DNA of 35,349 nt. Source: Nitrososphaerota archaeon. Its GTDB lineage: Archaea; Thermoproteota; Nitrososphaeria; Nitrososphaerales; Nitrosopumilaceae. Under the pieces are notes generated by a model. The model was not told where the DNA came from. It saw only the letters and a program-made list of their open reading frames with translations, and ran no database searches. Below, in pieces: positions 14,961-22,534 of this stretch. A program made the translations under genes and the position numbers. Each line of letters opens with the position of its first letter. Position 1 is the stretch's first letter. Where the stretch lies: the NCBI GenBank assembly GCA_016126025.1, contig JAEFDA010000067.1:1-35349 (forward strand), in the 5' to 3' direction.

Positions 14961-16037
14961 ATGGTGTGGCTCTCTGGCATCTCGGTGGTCAGGGCGCCGT
15001 TCCGCTATTCCATATCGGAGATTGTGGACGACATGCTGCGGGACAAGATGGACAAGGAGTCAAGGGCGTATGCCAAGAGCCGGCTGGGCATCGAGTATGT
15101 TTACAAGTCATACGATCTGTCCAAGGTGGACTTTGGGAGCGACCGGTATGTGGAGCCCCACATTGCGATAGACGGGCTGTACCGGCAGGCCGCCAGCGTA
15201 TCGCTGGGCGGAATGGACCGCTCCGGCATAGGAATGCTGATTACCGTTAATGACAATCCACAATATCTGGATCCGGCCCCCACCGCGGGTTTGGTGCCGC
15301 AGCTCTCCCTGCGCCACGACATAAGGGCGCAGAACCTGCAGGGGCTTGCGTGCTCGGCGCTTCCGGAGTCCCTTCTGAACTCGGCGGGGCACTTTGCCAT
15401 GGGCGGCCAAGGGGACGTGCTGCTAATCATGGGGTCCGGCTATACGGAGTGGTTCTTGGACCGGATAAAGCAGATCAAACACATCACAAGAAAGAGCCGG
15501 GGCGACTTTTACAGCCTGATATATTTTCTAATATTCAGCGATGCCGCCGCGTCGGCCATAATATCATCAGAGCCTGATGGGGCGCAGATATGCATAGACC
15601 CGCACCATGTGGTTGTGTCCAGAAGTACAAGGCCCGCCCCGGCGGCCACGCTAAAGATGTCCCCGGACAGCAGATGCAGGATGATATTTGACATGAGCTT
15701 GGACCCCCGGGGCCTGCGGGACGACATTGTGCGTTTGGCCGCCAGGAGCCTCACACAACTGCGGAGGTCCCTCCCAGGGGGGATAGAGATATTCGGTATA
15801 CACACCGCGGGAAAAAAATTTGTGGACTCTGTGGCCGAAGGGTGCAGTCTGGACCACTCAAAGATACGCATGAGCTATGACATAATGAGCAGCACGGGCA
15901 ACATGGGCGCCCTCAGCTCCATACAATTTGTAGATGAGTGCATCAGGCGGGATGCAATCTCCAAGGGTAATATGGGCTGCTTCATAGACTACGGCTGGGA
16001 GGGCGCGGGCGCCTTTGCCTTCGAGAGAATATCATGA
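14961..16037 (+). CDS. Thiolase-fold condensing enzyme (KAS III / KCS / type III PKS-like)
   Basis: A 358-residue protein with an intact Cys-His-Asn triad of decarboxylating condensing enzymes: Cys131 in NLQGLACSALPES (close to the NLGGMGCSAG signature of plant KCS/FAE1), His281 in IHTAGKKFVDS, and Asn314 in TGNMGALSSI. IFSDAAASAII corresponds to the GDGAAA loop. Such enzymes elongate acyl-CoA or acyl-ACP by two carbons with malonyl donors, or make polyketides. The ATG at 14961 is five bases after the oxidoreductase stop. The frame continues upstream through that gene without homology. Its position among lipoate genes suggests acyl-chain supply, which is inference. Its 3' end overlaps lipA by 6 bp. 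Confidence 0.7.
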   Translation: MVWLSGISVVRAPFRYSISEIVDDMLRDKMDKESRAYAKSRLGIEYVYKSYDLSKVDFGSDRYVEPHIAIDGLYRQAASVSLGGMDRSGIGMLITVNDNPQYLDPAPTAGLVPQLSLRHDIRAQNLQGLACSALPESLLNSAGHFAMGGQGDVLLIMGSGYTEWFLDRIKQIKHITRKSRGDFYSLIYFLIFSDAAASAIISSEPDGAQICIDPHHVVVSRSTRPAPAATLKMSPDSRCRMIFDMSLDPRGLRDDIVRLAARSLTQLRRSLPGGIEIFGIHTAGKKFVDSVAEGCSLDHSKIRMSYDIMSSTGNMGALSSIQFVDECIRRDAISKGNMGCFIDYGWEGAGAFAFERIS

Positions 16038-16931
16038 TGTGGTAGGGCGCATGCCTCGGCGGCCAGACACGATATCTGATATGTCCGAGGCCCGAAACGA
16101 GCTCCGCACAAAGGGCCCGGCCTCCACATGCAGGAACCCCAAATCACACAGCATGCGTTTTAGATGGCCGAACCTCTCAGGATGTATGTACTCTTTGACC
16201 GGAAGGTGTCGTGCTGAAGGCTGCATGTACTGGCCCAGCGCAACAAAGTCCACTGCGGATTCCCGGAGGTCTGCGGCCGCCTCGAGTATCTCGTCTGTGG
16301 ACTCGCCCAGCCCCAGCATTATGGATGACTTTGTAAATATTCCGGGGTGCATCTCTTTGGTGTGGCGCAGGACCTGCAGTGACTGGGAGTAACCAGCCCG
16401 GAGGTCCCGGACCTGCGGGCTGAGCCGGCGCACGGTCTCTATGTTGTGACCCACTACGTGGGGCCCCGCGCCGGCCACCGTATCTATCAGGGTATGGTCG
16501 CCTGCAAAGTCCGGAATCAGCGACTCCACTATGGTATCGGGGCACCGGTGCCGTATGTGCCGAATGGTCTCTGCAAAGTGTCCCGCCCCGCCGTCGGGAA
16601 GATCGTCCCGGCATACCGACGTTATTACCGCGTATCGAAGGCCCAGGTCCCGTATTGCCCCTGCCACGGCGCCCGGCTCCCGCACGTCCAGGGCCCCGGG
16701 CATGCCGGTATTCACGTCACAGAATCTGCAACCCCGGGAGCAGGTGTCGCCCATTATCATTATGGTGGCAGTGCCGGTGCCCCAGCACTCGGCCACATTC
16801 GGGCACGATGCCTCCTGGCATACTGTATGCAGGTTGTGCCTCTTGATGGTCCTTCGCACGGTGGCGTATGTCTCGCCCGAGGGTATCCTAGTTTTCAGCC
16901 AGCGCGGACGCACGAGAGCAGGGCTGCCCAT
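16032..16931 (-). CDS. lipA: Lipoyl synthase
   Basis: Radical-SAM enzyme inserting two sulfurs into a protein-bound octanoyl chain. The 299-residue protein has the auxiliary cluster motif C-x4-C-x5-C (Cys38, Cys43, Cys49 in CQEASCPNVAEC), the radical-SAM C-x3-C-x2-C (Cys64, Cys68, Cys71 in TCSRGCRFCDV) and the C-terminal RSSFRA serine that ligates the auxiliary cluster. One oddity: ITSVCRDDLPDGG has Cys107 where Asp is usual. It is divergent from gcvT across 49 bp and convergent with the condensing enzyme. Together with LplA and LplB it makes de novo lipoylation of GcvH possible. Confidence 0.95.
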   Translation of the reverse strand: MGSPALVRPRWLKTRIPSGETYATVRRTIKRHNLHTVCQEASCPNVAECWGTGTATIMIMGDTCSRGCRFCDVNTGMPGALDVREPGAVAGAIRDLGLRYAVITSVCRDDLPDGGAGHFAETIRHIRHRCPDTIVESLIPDFAGDHTLIDTVAGAGPHVVGHNIETVRRLSPQVRDLRAGYSQSLQVLRHTKEMHPGIFTKSSIMLGLGESTDEILEAAADLRESAVDFVALGQYMQPSARHLPVKEYIHPERFGHLKRMLCDLGFLHVEAGPFVRSSFRASDISDIVSGRRGMRPTTS

Positions 16932-16948
16932 ACCGGGGGCTTAATCAA

Positions 16949-16960
16949 GATATATCTATA
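16949..16960. promoter_or_regulatory. Shared bidirectional TATA tract between lipA and gcvT
   Basis: GATATATCTATA lies in the 49-bp gap. On the minus strand TATAGATATA is about 25 nt from the lipA ATG (16931). On the plus strand the same bases are about 27 nt from the gcvT ATG (16981). One tract therefore seems to serve both genes. Confidence 0.5.
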
Positions 16961-16980
16961 ATGGTAACGCCGCACACGCA

Positions 16981-18042
16981 ATGAGAACTGCATTCTATGA
17001 GCGGCACCGCAGGCTGGGCGCAAAGATTGTGGACTTTTACGGCTGGGAGATGCCCCTTCAATACTCGGGGATCATACAGGAGCACAAGGGCGTCCGGGGC
17101 GGTGCGGGCCTCTTTGACGTGTCGCACATGGGGCGTTTCAAGATACGTGGTCCGGATGCCCAGGAGCAGATACAACATATCATAACAAACGACATACGCC
17201 GGGCGGCGGACGGCCAATCGCTGTACTCGCCGATGTGCAACCACAACGGCGGGATAGTGGACGATGTCATCGTGAGCAGGCTGGGTCCCGGCGATTTCGT
17301 CATGGTGGTGAACGCGTCCAACAGGACAAAGGACATGGACTGGATAATGGCCGGTGTGGACACGGGCCGGTGCGAGGTAGAGGACGTTACGGCCGAGACG
17401 GCCCTGCTGGCCCTGCAGGGCCCGCAGTCGCCCCGCATACTAGAGAAGATGGGAGCGGACATGGGGGGTGTGGGGCCCTTCCGGCTGGCGCGCATGGAAC
17501 TGGACGGCGCGCCCTGTATAATATCCAGGACGGGATATACCGGCGAGGACGGCTTTGAGCTGTTCTTTGATGGCAGGCACGGCCACCTCTGGGATGCGAT
17601 ACTGGAGGCCGGCGCCGCATGCGGCATAGTGCCCGCAGGCCTGGGGGCGCGCGACACCCTGCGGCTGGAGGCGGGGATGATGCTGTATGGAAATGATATA
17701 GACGAGGACACCACCCCCCTGGAGGCGCCCTTGGGGTGGACAATAAAGATGGATACGGACTTTATCGGCAGAGACGCGCTGCTCTCAAGGGAGATAACAA
17801 AGAAGCTGCGGGGCTTTACGGTTGTCGGTTCTGGACGTGTGGCAAGAAAGGGTGACACCATATATGACGATGAGAGGCCGATAGGTATGGTCACCTCCGG
17901 CGGCTTCTCCCCCACCTTGGGCAGGCCCATCGGCTACTGCTATGTATTGCCGGAGTACGGGGTGGGCGCCCACGTTGCAGTGGGCATCGGCAAAAAGAGG
18001 TACGAGGCACAACTGGCATCCACCCGGTTCTACAAGAGGTAG
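16981..18042 (+). CDS. gcvT: Glycine cleavage system T protein (aminomethyltransferase)
   Basis: Transfers the methylene group from aminomethyl-lipoyl-H to a tetrahydropterin, releasing ammonia. The 353-residue protein shows the family opening (FYERHRRLGAKIVDFYGWEMP), FDVSHMGRFKI, TNDIRR, the folate-site segment ISRTGYTGEDGFELFF, GLGARDTLRLEAGM with the Asp/Arg pair, and the C-terminal barrel (GMVTSGGFSPTLGRPIGY). It completes the H, P1, P2, T, L set. The start fits the shared TATA tract. The 181 bp to the next coding start carry GC-rich hairpin potential (CTGCCGGCAG near 18098) but no gene I can support. Confidence 0.95.
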   Translation: MRTAFYERHRRLGAKIVDFYGWEMPLQYSGIIQEHKGVRGGAGLFDVSHMGRFKIRGPDAQEQIQHIITNDIRRAADGQSLYSPMCNHNGGIVDDVIVSRLGPGDFVMVVNASNRTKDMDWIMAGVDTGRCEVEDVTAETALLALQGPQSPRILEKMGADMGGVGPFRLARMELDGAPCIISRTGYTGEDGFELFFDGRHGHLWDAILEAGAACGIVPAGLGARDTLRLEAGMMLYGNDIDEDTTPLEAPLGWTIKMDTDFIGRDALLSREITKKLRGFTVVGSGRVARKGDTIYDDERPIGMVTSGGFSPTLGRPIGYCYVLPEYGVGAHVAVGIGKKRYEAQLASTRFYKR

Positions 18043-18192
18043 TCATCGGGGCCTCTTCGGGGGGTGTGATTAGAGTAATTCCCGCAAGAACGGGTGGCCT
18101 GCCGGCAGCCCGCCTCGCGGCCTACATGTAATGGCACATGATCATACCTGACGGCCACATGACCATCGGCGCTTGGTCCACAGCAGGACCGC

Positions 18193-18200
18193 GATTAAAT
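18193..18200 (+). promoter_or_regulatory. TATA box for the methyltransferase
   Basis: GATTAAAT is centred about 27 nt before the GTG at 18224, which decides the start. Confidence 0.5.
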
Positions 18201-18223
18201 GGGGGCTGCGCCCACCCGGTGCC

Positions 18224-18859
18224 GTGAGCCGAGAGGACGGGGTGGCCCGGGTCTTTGACCGGTGGGCCGCCGACGGCAGGGATCAAGAACTGGCCGAGGG
18301 CCACCGGCACAGCGTCCACACGTTTTTGGACACCATGGACTGGAGCGGGCAGTTCTCCTTTCTGGATGTGGGGTGCGGGAACGGTTGGGTGGTGCGCCGG
18401 ATGGCCTCGTATGGGACGTGCACCCGGGCTGTGGGAATAGACAAGAGCGGCGGCATGATAGAGCGGGCCCGGGCCATGGCCAGGCGCCCCGTCGAGGAGT
18501 ATCATGCGGCATCACTGGAGGAGTGGAGTGCCCAGCCGTTTGATGTAGTATTTTCCATGGAGTCGCTGTACTACTCCCCGTCCGTGCCCGATGCCATCTC
18601 CAAGGTGCACTCTTTGTTGGTCCCCGGCGGGACGTTCGTGTGCGGCACCGACTATTACGTAGAGAACCCCGATACGGCCGGCTGGGCCGACATGATGGAC
18701 GTCACGATGCACATGTATGCGGAGTCCCAGTGGATAGACATGTTCAAGGAGGCGGGATTCCGGACGTCGGCCACTCGCGTCACGGACCCGGGCAGCGACG
18801 CCCGCTGGAAGCGGGATGCCGGGACGCTATTCATCATAGGTATCCGTCCAAAAAAGTAA
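18224..18859 (+). CDS. SAM-dependent class I methyltransferase
   Basis: A 211-residue Rossmann-fold methyltransferase. The SAM-binding motif I is FLDVGCGNGW (residues about 46-55), the acidic strand-2 end is GIDKSGGMIERA, and DVVFSMESLYY follows as motif IV-like. LLVPGGTFVCGTDYY is the usual post-motif loop. It resembles the UbiE/Methyltransf_11 group. The substrate cannot be assigned. The frame is open upstream to a TTG at 18173, but the TATA box at 18193-18200 would then be inside the gene. GTG 18224 is 27 nt after it. Confidence 0.8.
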   Translation: MSREDGVARVFDRWAADGRDQELAEGHRHSVHTFLDTMDWSGQFSFLDVGCGNGWVVRRMASYGTCTRAVGIDKSGGMIERARAMARRPVEEYHAASLEEWSAQPFDVVFSMESLYYSPSVPDAISKVHSLLVPGGTFVCGTDYYVENPDTAGWADMMDVTMHMYAESQWIDMFKEAGFRTSATRVTDPGSDARWKRDAGTLFIIGIRPKK

Positions 18860-18869
18860 AATTGCACAC

Positions 18870-19170
18870 TGCTGTATGGGAGGCGGCGAGCCGGAGCGCG
18901 ACACGCTGCCACGGCAGAGGAAACTCCTCCCTCCCGGCAGGAGGCGCGGCCCGGAGATGGGCAGTCGGAGACGGCTGGCGACGGCACAGAGACCAACCCG
19001 TCCGGCCATACGGTGAAGGCGAGGGCCGGAGGTTACCGGGAAGCGGGTGTGAAAAGGCCGACCCGCGCGGAGCAAGGCCAAACGGGACCAATGGCATCCT
19101 GCCGCCGGTCCAGGTGGGCTGCATAGCGAAATATCGCGGAAACAGAAGGAGGGTTACTCCCGGCACGCCG
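18870..19170 (+). ncRNA. rnpB: RNase P RNA (archaeal)
   Basis: Catalytic RNA that matures tRNA 5' ends. Conserved regions appear in order: CR-I-like AGAGGAAACTCC (about 18914), the GTGAAAAGG segment (about 19048), GGAGCAAGGCCAAA (about 19069, nearly identical to the bacterial/archaeal CR), CCAGGTGGGCTGCATAG (about 19110) and the 3' AACAGAAGGAGGGTTAC (about 19141). This strand-specific order is diagnostic. A P1 helix may pair GGGAG near 18878 with CTCCC near 19156. Ends are approximate. An AT-rich tract (18850-18862) at the end of the methyltransferase gene may be its promoter, and CTTTATTAT after 19170 may help termination. Confidence 0.93.
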
Positions 19171-19172
19171 TC

Positions 19173-19181
19173 TTTATTATA
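19173..19181 (+). promoter_or_regulatory. TATA box for the aldo/keto reductase
   Basis: TTTATTATA is centred about 26 nt before the ATG at 19203. It lies directly behind rnpB, so the rnpB 3' end and this promoter nearly coincide. Confidence 0.55.
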
Positions 19182-19202
19182 CCCCGGGCGTGGTCCAGAA
19201 CC

Positions 19203-20300
19203 ATGCTGCAGGGGTATGCCACATCCGAGGGTACAGAGGGGTTTGCCGCGTCCTCGCCGGCCGGCATGTCCAACTACAGGACGTTCGGCCCGCTGACGCT
19301 CTCCAGCGTGGGTATGGGGACCTACCTGGGGGAGAGCGACGATGCCACCGACGCGGCGGTGGAGGGCGCGGTGGCCGAGTCGGTGCGCCGGGGCGTGAAC
19401 GTTCTGGACACCGCCATCAACTACCGCTCCCAGAAGGCCGAGCGGGCGCTGGGGAGGGCCGTATCCAGGATGGTGCAGGAGGGCGCAGCGGTCCGGGAGG
19501 GGCTGTTCGTGTCCACCAAGGGCGGCTACGTGACCGCCGACGGGGACGTGCCCTCCGACTTTTGGGAGTATGTCCGGGAGCAGTACGTGCAGCGGGGGGT
19601 GATAAGGCCCGGGGACATATCACCCGGCTACCACTGCATGAGCGTGTCCTTTCTGGAGGATCAGCTGCGCCGCAGCCTGGACAACCTGGACATGGAGTGC
19701 GTGGACCTGTTGTACCTGCACAACGCCGTCGAGGGCCAGAAGGGGATGCCGCGCGAGGATCTGCACCGCCGCCTGTATGAGATAATGGAGTGGTACGAGT
19801 CGCAGCGGCGGGAGGGCCGCATACGGTACTACGGGCTGGCCACCTGGGACTGCTTCCGGGTTCCCCCCGGCGACCCCCAGCACCTCTCTCTGGAGGGGGT
19901 GGTGGAGATGGCCGAGAGGGCCGGGGGGCAGGACCATGGCATGAGGTTCGTCCAGCTGCCGTTCAACATGTACCTGGATCAGGCCCTGCGCCGGCCCACC
20001 CAGAGCCTGCGAGGAGGTATGGTGCCGTTTTTGGAGGCTGCCCGCGCCTTGGGCATAGGCGTCTTCACCAGCGTGCCACTCATGCAGGGAAGGCTTCTGG
20101 AGCCCGGGGTGCTGCCCGAGTTCGGCGAGGGCCCACCCAGCGTCCGGTCCCTGCAGTTTCTGCGCTCGGCTCCCGGGGTGCTGGCGCCGTTGGTGGGCCA
20201 CAAGGCCCCGGCCCATGTGGACGAGAACTTGGCCGTCATGGAGACACCTCCCTTGACGTCCGGCCAGTTCGACTCGCTGCTGAACCGGCTGCTGTCATAA
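19203..20300 (+). CDS. Aldo/keto reductase family oxidoreductase
   Basis: A 365-residue TIM-barrel NAD(P)H-dependent reductase. The AKR catalytic tetrad is visible: Asp69 and Tyr74 in VLDTAINYRSQKAERALG, Lys106 in FVSTKGGY and His173 in LLYLHNAV. GIGVFTSVPLMQGRLL corresponds to the family segment near the cofactor. The N-terminus has about 25 extra residues before the usual first strand (RTFGPLTLSSVGMGTYLG). The ATG at 19203 is supported by the TATA box; an ATG at residue 22 would give a more typical length. It is monocistronic between rnpB and a spacer. The physiological substrate is unknown. Confidence 0.88.
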   Translation: MLQGYATSEGTEGFAASSPAGMSNYRTFGPLTLSSVGMGTYLGESDDATDAAVEGAVAESVRRGVNVLDTAINYRSQKAERALGRAVSRMVQEGAAVREGLFVSTKGGYVTADGDVPSDFWEYVREQYVQRGVIRPGDISPGYHCMSVSFLEDQLRRSLDNLDMECVDLLYLHNAVEGQKGMPREDLHRRLYEIMEWYESQRREGRIRYYGLATWDCFRVPPGDPQHLSLEGVVEMAERAGGQDHGMRFVQLPFNMYLDQALRRPTQSLRGGMVPFLEAARALGIGVFTSVPLMQGRLLEPGVLPEFGEGPPSVRSLQFLRSAPGVLAPLVGHKAPAHVDENLAVMETPPLTSGQFDSLLNRLLS

Positions 20301-20672
20301 CGCGCGGCGGGACCTGCCCGTATGTATGTCCGGTGCGCGCCGGAAATCACTCTGGGATTTTGTGGTGTTCGGGAGGGTTTTCGCAGACACGTCGGCCATG
20401 ATCCGGCCGTGCAGCCTGCCGGGCCATGCGAGTCATACCAAACGATCCGACGAAAGACGGCGGGCGCCTATTGCAGGCCCAAATGCGCATCCGTTTTGGT
20501 ACATACTCAACCCTCGATATGGGTCTGATTTTGATATGGTGCGGGCGTCTCGATCTTGCCAACAGCGTGGAACGGTGTCAACTGGCGACAGATGGCAGTA
20601 TGTGGTACCGACCTGTGCAGCGCGCCTAAAATTAGCGAAAGGATTGGGCGTACAGCTCCGTTTTGTTCCTAA
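20301..20672. other. 372-bp spacer with no supported gene
   Basis: Slightly more AT-rich than its surroundings. Short frames exist on the plus strand, including one of 40 codons from a TTG near 20556, but TATA spacing and composition are poor and no family is recognisable. I found no tRNA, hairpin terminator or tandem repeat. Confidence 0.45.
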
Positions 20673-20681
20673 GGCTAATAA
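20673..20681 (+). promoter_or_regulatory. Possible TATA box for the DUF6659-like gene
   Basis: CTAATAAGT is centred about 28-30 nt before TTG 20708. Another AT-rich patch (CTAAAATTA, about 20628) could serve the upstream TTG at 20663 instead. Confidence 0.35.
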
Positions 20682-20707
20682 GTAGTGGGTCGCCTGACCG
20701 GGGAGCA

Positions 20708-21070
20708 TTGGCGGAGAAGGTATTGGGGTATTCCAGGCTGTGCAAGAGGGTTATGGATCTGGATGGGCAGATAAGGTTTGCCGGCGTGATAAACGATCTT
20801 GGCCGACTGGTAGCCGGCGGCATGCGGCCGGGAGTCGAACCCTTGGAGACGGAGAAGGACGACGAGATGCTCTACATGGAGCTGGCCCTGAGGGTACGGA
20901 TGCGCCAGGAGTTTGACAGACAGCTGGGCGCGGTGAACTTTGCCATGGCCTCTAGGAAGAGGGCCCTTACCATGAGCTTCAAGATGGACGATCACATATT
21001 GTACGTGGCCGCCGAGCCCGACGCCGACTACTGCACCCTGCCGAAGCTCATACTAGGCACTCTCAGGTAG
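20708..21070 (+). CDS. DUF6659-like thaumarchaeal protein
   Basis: A 120-residue protein with the pattern of a family common in ammonia-oxidising archaea: DLDGQIRFAGVINDLGRLV, GGMRPGVEPLE, then a helical middle and a final strand region LTMSFKMDDHILYVAAEPDAD. The alternation resembles Roadblock/LC7-like folds that sense or bind partners, but no function is established. The family name is from recall of similar sequences. The frame extends upstream to a TTG at 20663, and the first residues are not decisive for either start. It is monocistronic. Confidence 0.65.
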   Translation: MAEKVLGYSRLCKRVMDLDGQIRFAGVINDLGRLVAGGMRPGVEPLETEKDDEMLYMELALRVRMRQEFDRQLGAVNFAMASRKRALTMSFKMDDHILYVAAEPDADYCTLPKLILGTLR

Positions 21071-21203
21071 GCACCCGGCCCTGATCAGCGGCGGGCAGCG
21101 CGCGCCGGACCGCTCGCTCTTGAGAGGGGTGTGTGGCATCTCCCCATCAGAGTAGAATATACGATCATATACGTCGGCGCGCTCCGGATCCACGTCCGTA
21201 ACA

Positions 21204-21211
21204 TACTTTTA
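21204..21211 (+). promoter_or_regulatory. TATA box for the CBS-domain gene
   Basis: TACTTTTA is centred about 26 nt before GTG 21234, favouring it over the adjacent TTG at 21231. Confidence 0.45.
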
Positions 21212-21233
21212 CCGTAGCAGGCCGGCTTCATTG

Positions 21234-21647
21234 GTGGCCTGCATCCGCGATATAATGAGCCGAAGTGTGATTACAATCCCGCTGGGAAAGACGGTGCTGG
21301 AGGCGGCCCGCATGCTGAGGGACCGCGACGTCAGCTTTTTGGTTACGGTGGACGGGGAGCGGCCCGCCGGAGTGCTGTCGGAACGGGACATAGTCCGGAG
21401 AGTGGCCGCCGAGGACCGTACCGCCTCGAGGCTGACCGTGGATCAGATACACACCGACTCGTTTCTGTCCATAGATCCGTCCACCGCCATAGAGGTGGCC
21501 GTCCAGAAGATGATCAACTCCAATGTGCGCCGACTGGTCGTGCTTGACGACGGCCGGCTGGCCGGGGTCGTGACCCAGACGGATCTGGCCAGCTTCCTGC
21601 GCAGCCGGCTCCTGATCAACGGCACCATCACCCGGACCGAGTCCTGA
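21234..21647 (+). CDS. Tandem CBS-domain protein
   Basis: A 137-residue stand-alone pair of CBS domains (a Bateman module), which usually binds adenine nucleotides or SAM and regulates a partner. CBS1 (about 5-60) has DIMSRSVITIPLGKTVLEAA and GVLSERDIVRRV. CBS2 (about 68-130) has SIDPSTAIEVAVQKMI, RRLVVLDDGRLAGVVTQTDL. No catalytic domain is attached. It is convergent with purS, with 15 bp between the stops. Confidence 0.88.
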   Translation: MACIRDIMSRSVITIPLGKTVLEAARMLRDRDVSFLVTVDGERPAGVLSERDIVRRVAAEDRTASRLTVDQIHTDSFLSIDPSTAIEVAVQKMINSNVRRLVVLDDGRLAGVVTQTDLASFLRSRLLINGTITRTES

Positions 21648-21662
21648 TCTCCCGCGCGTGGC

Positions 21663-21917
21663 CTACTGGACTGACACGGTGATGCGGCTCACCAGCGGGT
21701 TGTATATCCGGAGGTCGTCGCATATGCGGCGCACCTCCTCGGCGGCCTCCCCGGGGCCCTCCGCCGATACGGTGAAGCGCAGCCCCTTGGAGCATCTGAT
21801 CTCCGTCACCGGGGAATCGCCCTCCATGAGTACCAGATCCTTGAGTATGGTCTCGCCCTCCGGGTCGCTTATGCCCGGCCTGTTCTCTATTGTTACCATA
21901 ACCTTGTACGTCCCCAT
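21663..21917 (-). CDS. purS: Phosphoribosylformylglycinamidine synthase subunit PurS
   Basis: Small structural subunit bridging PurL and PurQ in step four of purine synthesis. The 84-residue product (MGTYKVMVTIENRPGISDPE, then GETILKDLVLMEGDSPVTEI and the C-terminal YNPLVSRITVSV) has the family length and the KxxxDPEGxxI pattern. The frame extends upstream to 22010, but the ATG at 21917 gives the conserved N-terminus and is 28-29 nt from a minus-strand AGATATAATC box. purL and purQ are not in the window, so the complex is encoded in pieces. Confidence 0.9.
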   Translation of the reverse strand: MGTYKVMVTIENRPGISDPEGETILKDLVLMEGDSPVTEIRCSKGLRFTVSAEGPGEAAEEVRRICDDLRIYNPLVSRITVSVQ

Positions 21918-21940
21918 GGCAACGGCGCGCCGGAACGGGG

Positions 21941-21950
21941 GATTATATCT
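21941..21950 (-). promoter_or_regulatory. TATA box for purS
   Basis: Minus-strand AGATATAATC is centred about 28-29 nt from the purS ATG at 21917. Confidence 0.5.
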
Positions 21951-21979
21951 TTGCGGAACGCACAGCGGGCGCAAACCAT

Positions 21980-21988
21980 GAAATATCC
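21980..21988 (+). promoter_or_regulatory. TATA box for the 154-aa gene
   Basis: GAAATATCC is centred about 25 nt before the ATG at 22009. It is divergent with the purS promoter. Confidence 0.45.
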
Positions 21989-22008
21989 GGCTGGGCCCGC
22001 CACAAGCC

Positions 22009-22473
22009 ATGGCACGGGCCCGGTACTGGAAGCTGACCGCCGAGGAGGTGGCCGGCTTCTCGTACGATCAAGACCGGCTTCTCAACTGGGAGATAAAGTG
22101 CACCCGCCAGCCCGAGGAGGATGCCGTCTTCATAGGCGTCTTCATGTACCGGAATGGCACCCCGCTGGACTACACCCCGATGAAGGGGATAGTATACTAT
22201 CACAACCACGTGCCGAGCGAGGATCTTCCCAGGATAACCCGGCACCTCCGGGAGAGGTACGGCGGAGACGAGACCAAGAAGGGCGACAGGGTCTTCCTGT
22301 CAGGATCCCGGGAGTTCTTTGATCCCGCCGAGATCGCCGCCTTGGCGCGATCCATGGAGGATGCCTTCGACACCAAGGCGGTAATAACGCTGGAGTTTGA
22401 GGGCCTGACCCAGGACCAGATGCGAGATGCCGGCCTGCCCGATGCCAAGCTGCTGCCCGTCCCCGGCAGGTGA
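22009..22473 (+). CDS. Hypothetical protein (154 aa), soluble
   Basis: Begins MARARYWKLTAEEVAGFSYD and has mixed alpha/beta character (EDAVFIGVFMYRNGTPLDYT, KGIVYYHNHVPSEDLPR). It has no cysteine pair and no membrane segment; a conserved-looking DYTPMKG and HNHVP are the most distinctive parts. I do not recognise the family. It lies between purS (divergent) and tatC (62 bp downstream with its own TATA box), which gives no functional hint. Confidence 0.7.
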   Translation: MARARYWKLTAEEVAGFSYDQDRLLNWEIKCTRQPEEDAVFIGVFMYRNGTPLDYTPMKGIVYYHNHVPSEDLPRITRHLRERYGGDETKKGDRVFLSGSREFFDPAEIAALARSMEDAFDTKAVITLEFEGLTQDQMRDAGLPDAKLLPVPGR

Positions 22474-22500
22474 GCTGTTCGGGAGGGCGGCGCGGCCCCG

Positions 22501-22508
22501 TTTATAAC
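22501..22508 (+). promoter_or_regulatory. TATA box for tatC
   Basis: TTTATAAC is centred about 30 nt before the ATG at 22535, slightly longer than the usual spacing here. Confidence 0.45.
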
Positions 22509-22534
22509 ACCAGAGGCCATACACCGGTGAGGAA

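Noticed and set aside
18043..18192. Box C/D-like RNA or tRNA in the gcvT-methyltransferase spacer
   Set aside because: ATGATCA and CTGA are present near 18137 but spacing is far too short for a C/D RNA, and there is no T-loop or acceptor stem for a tRNA.
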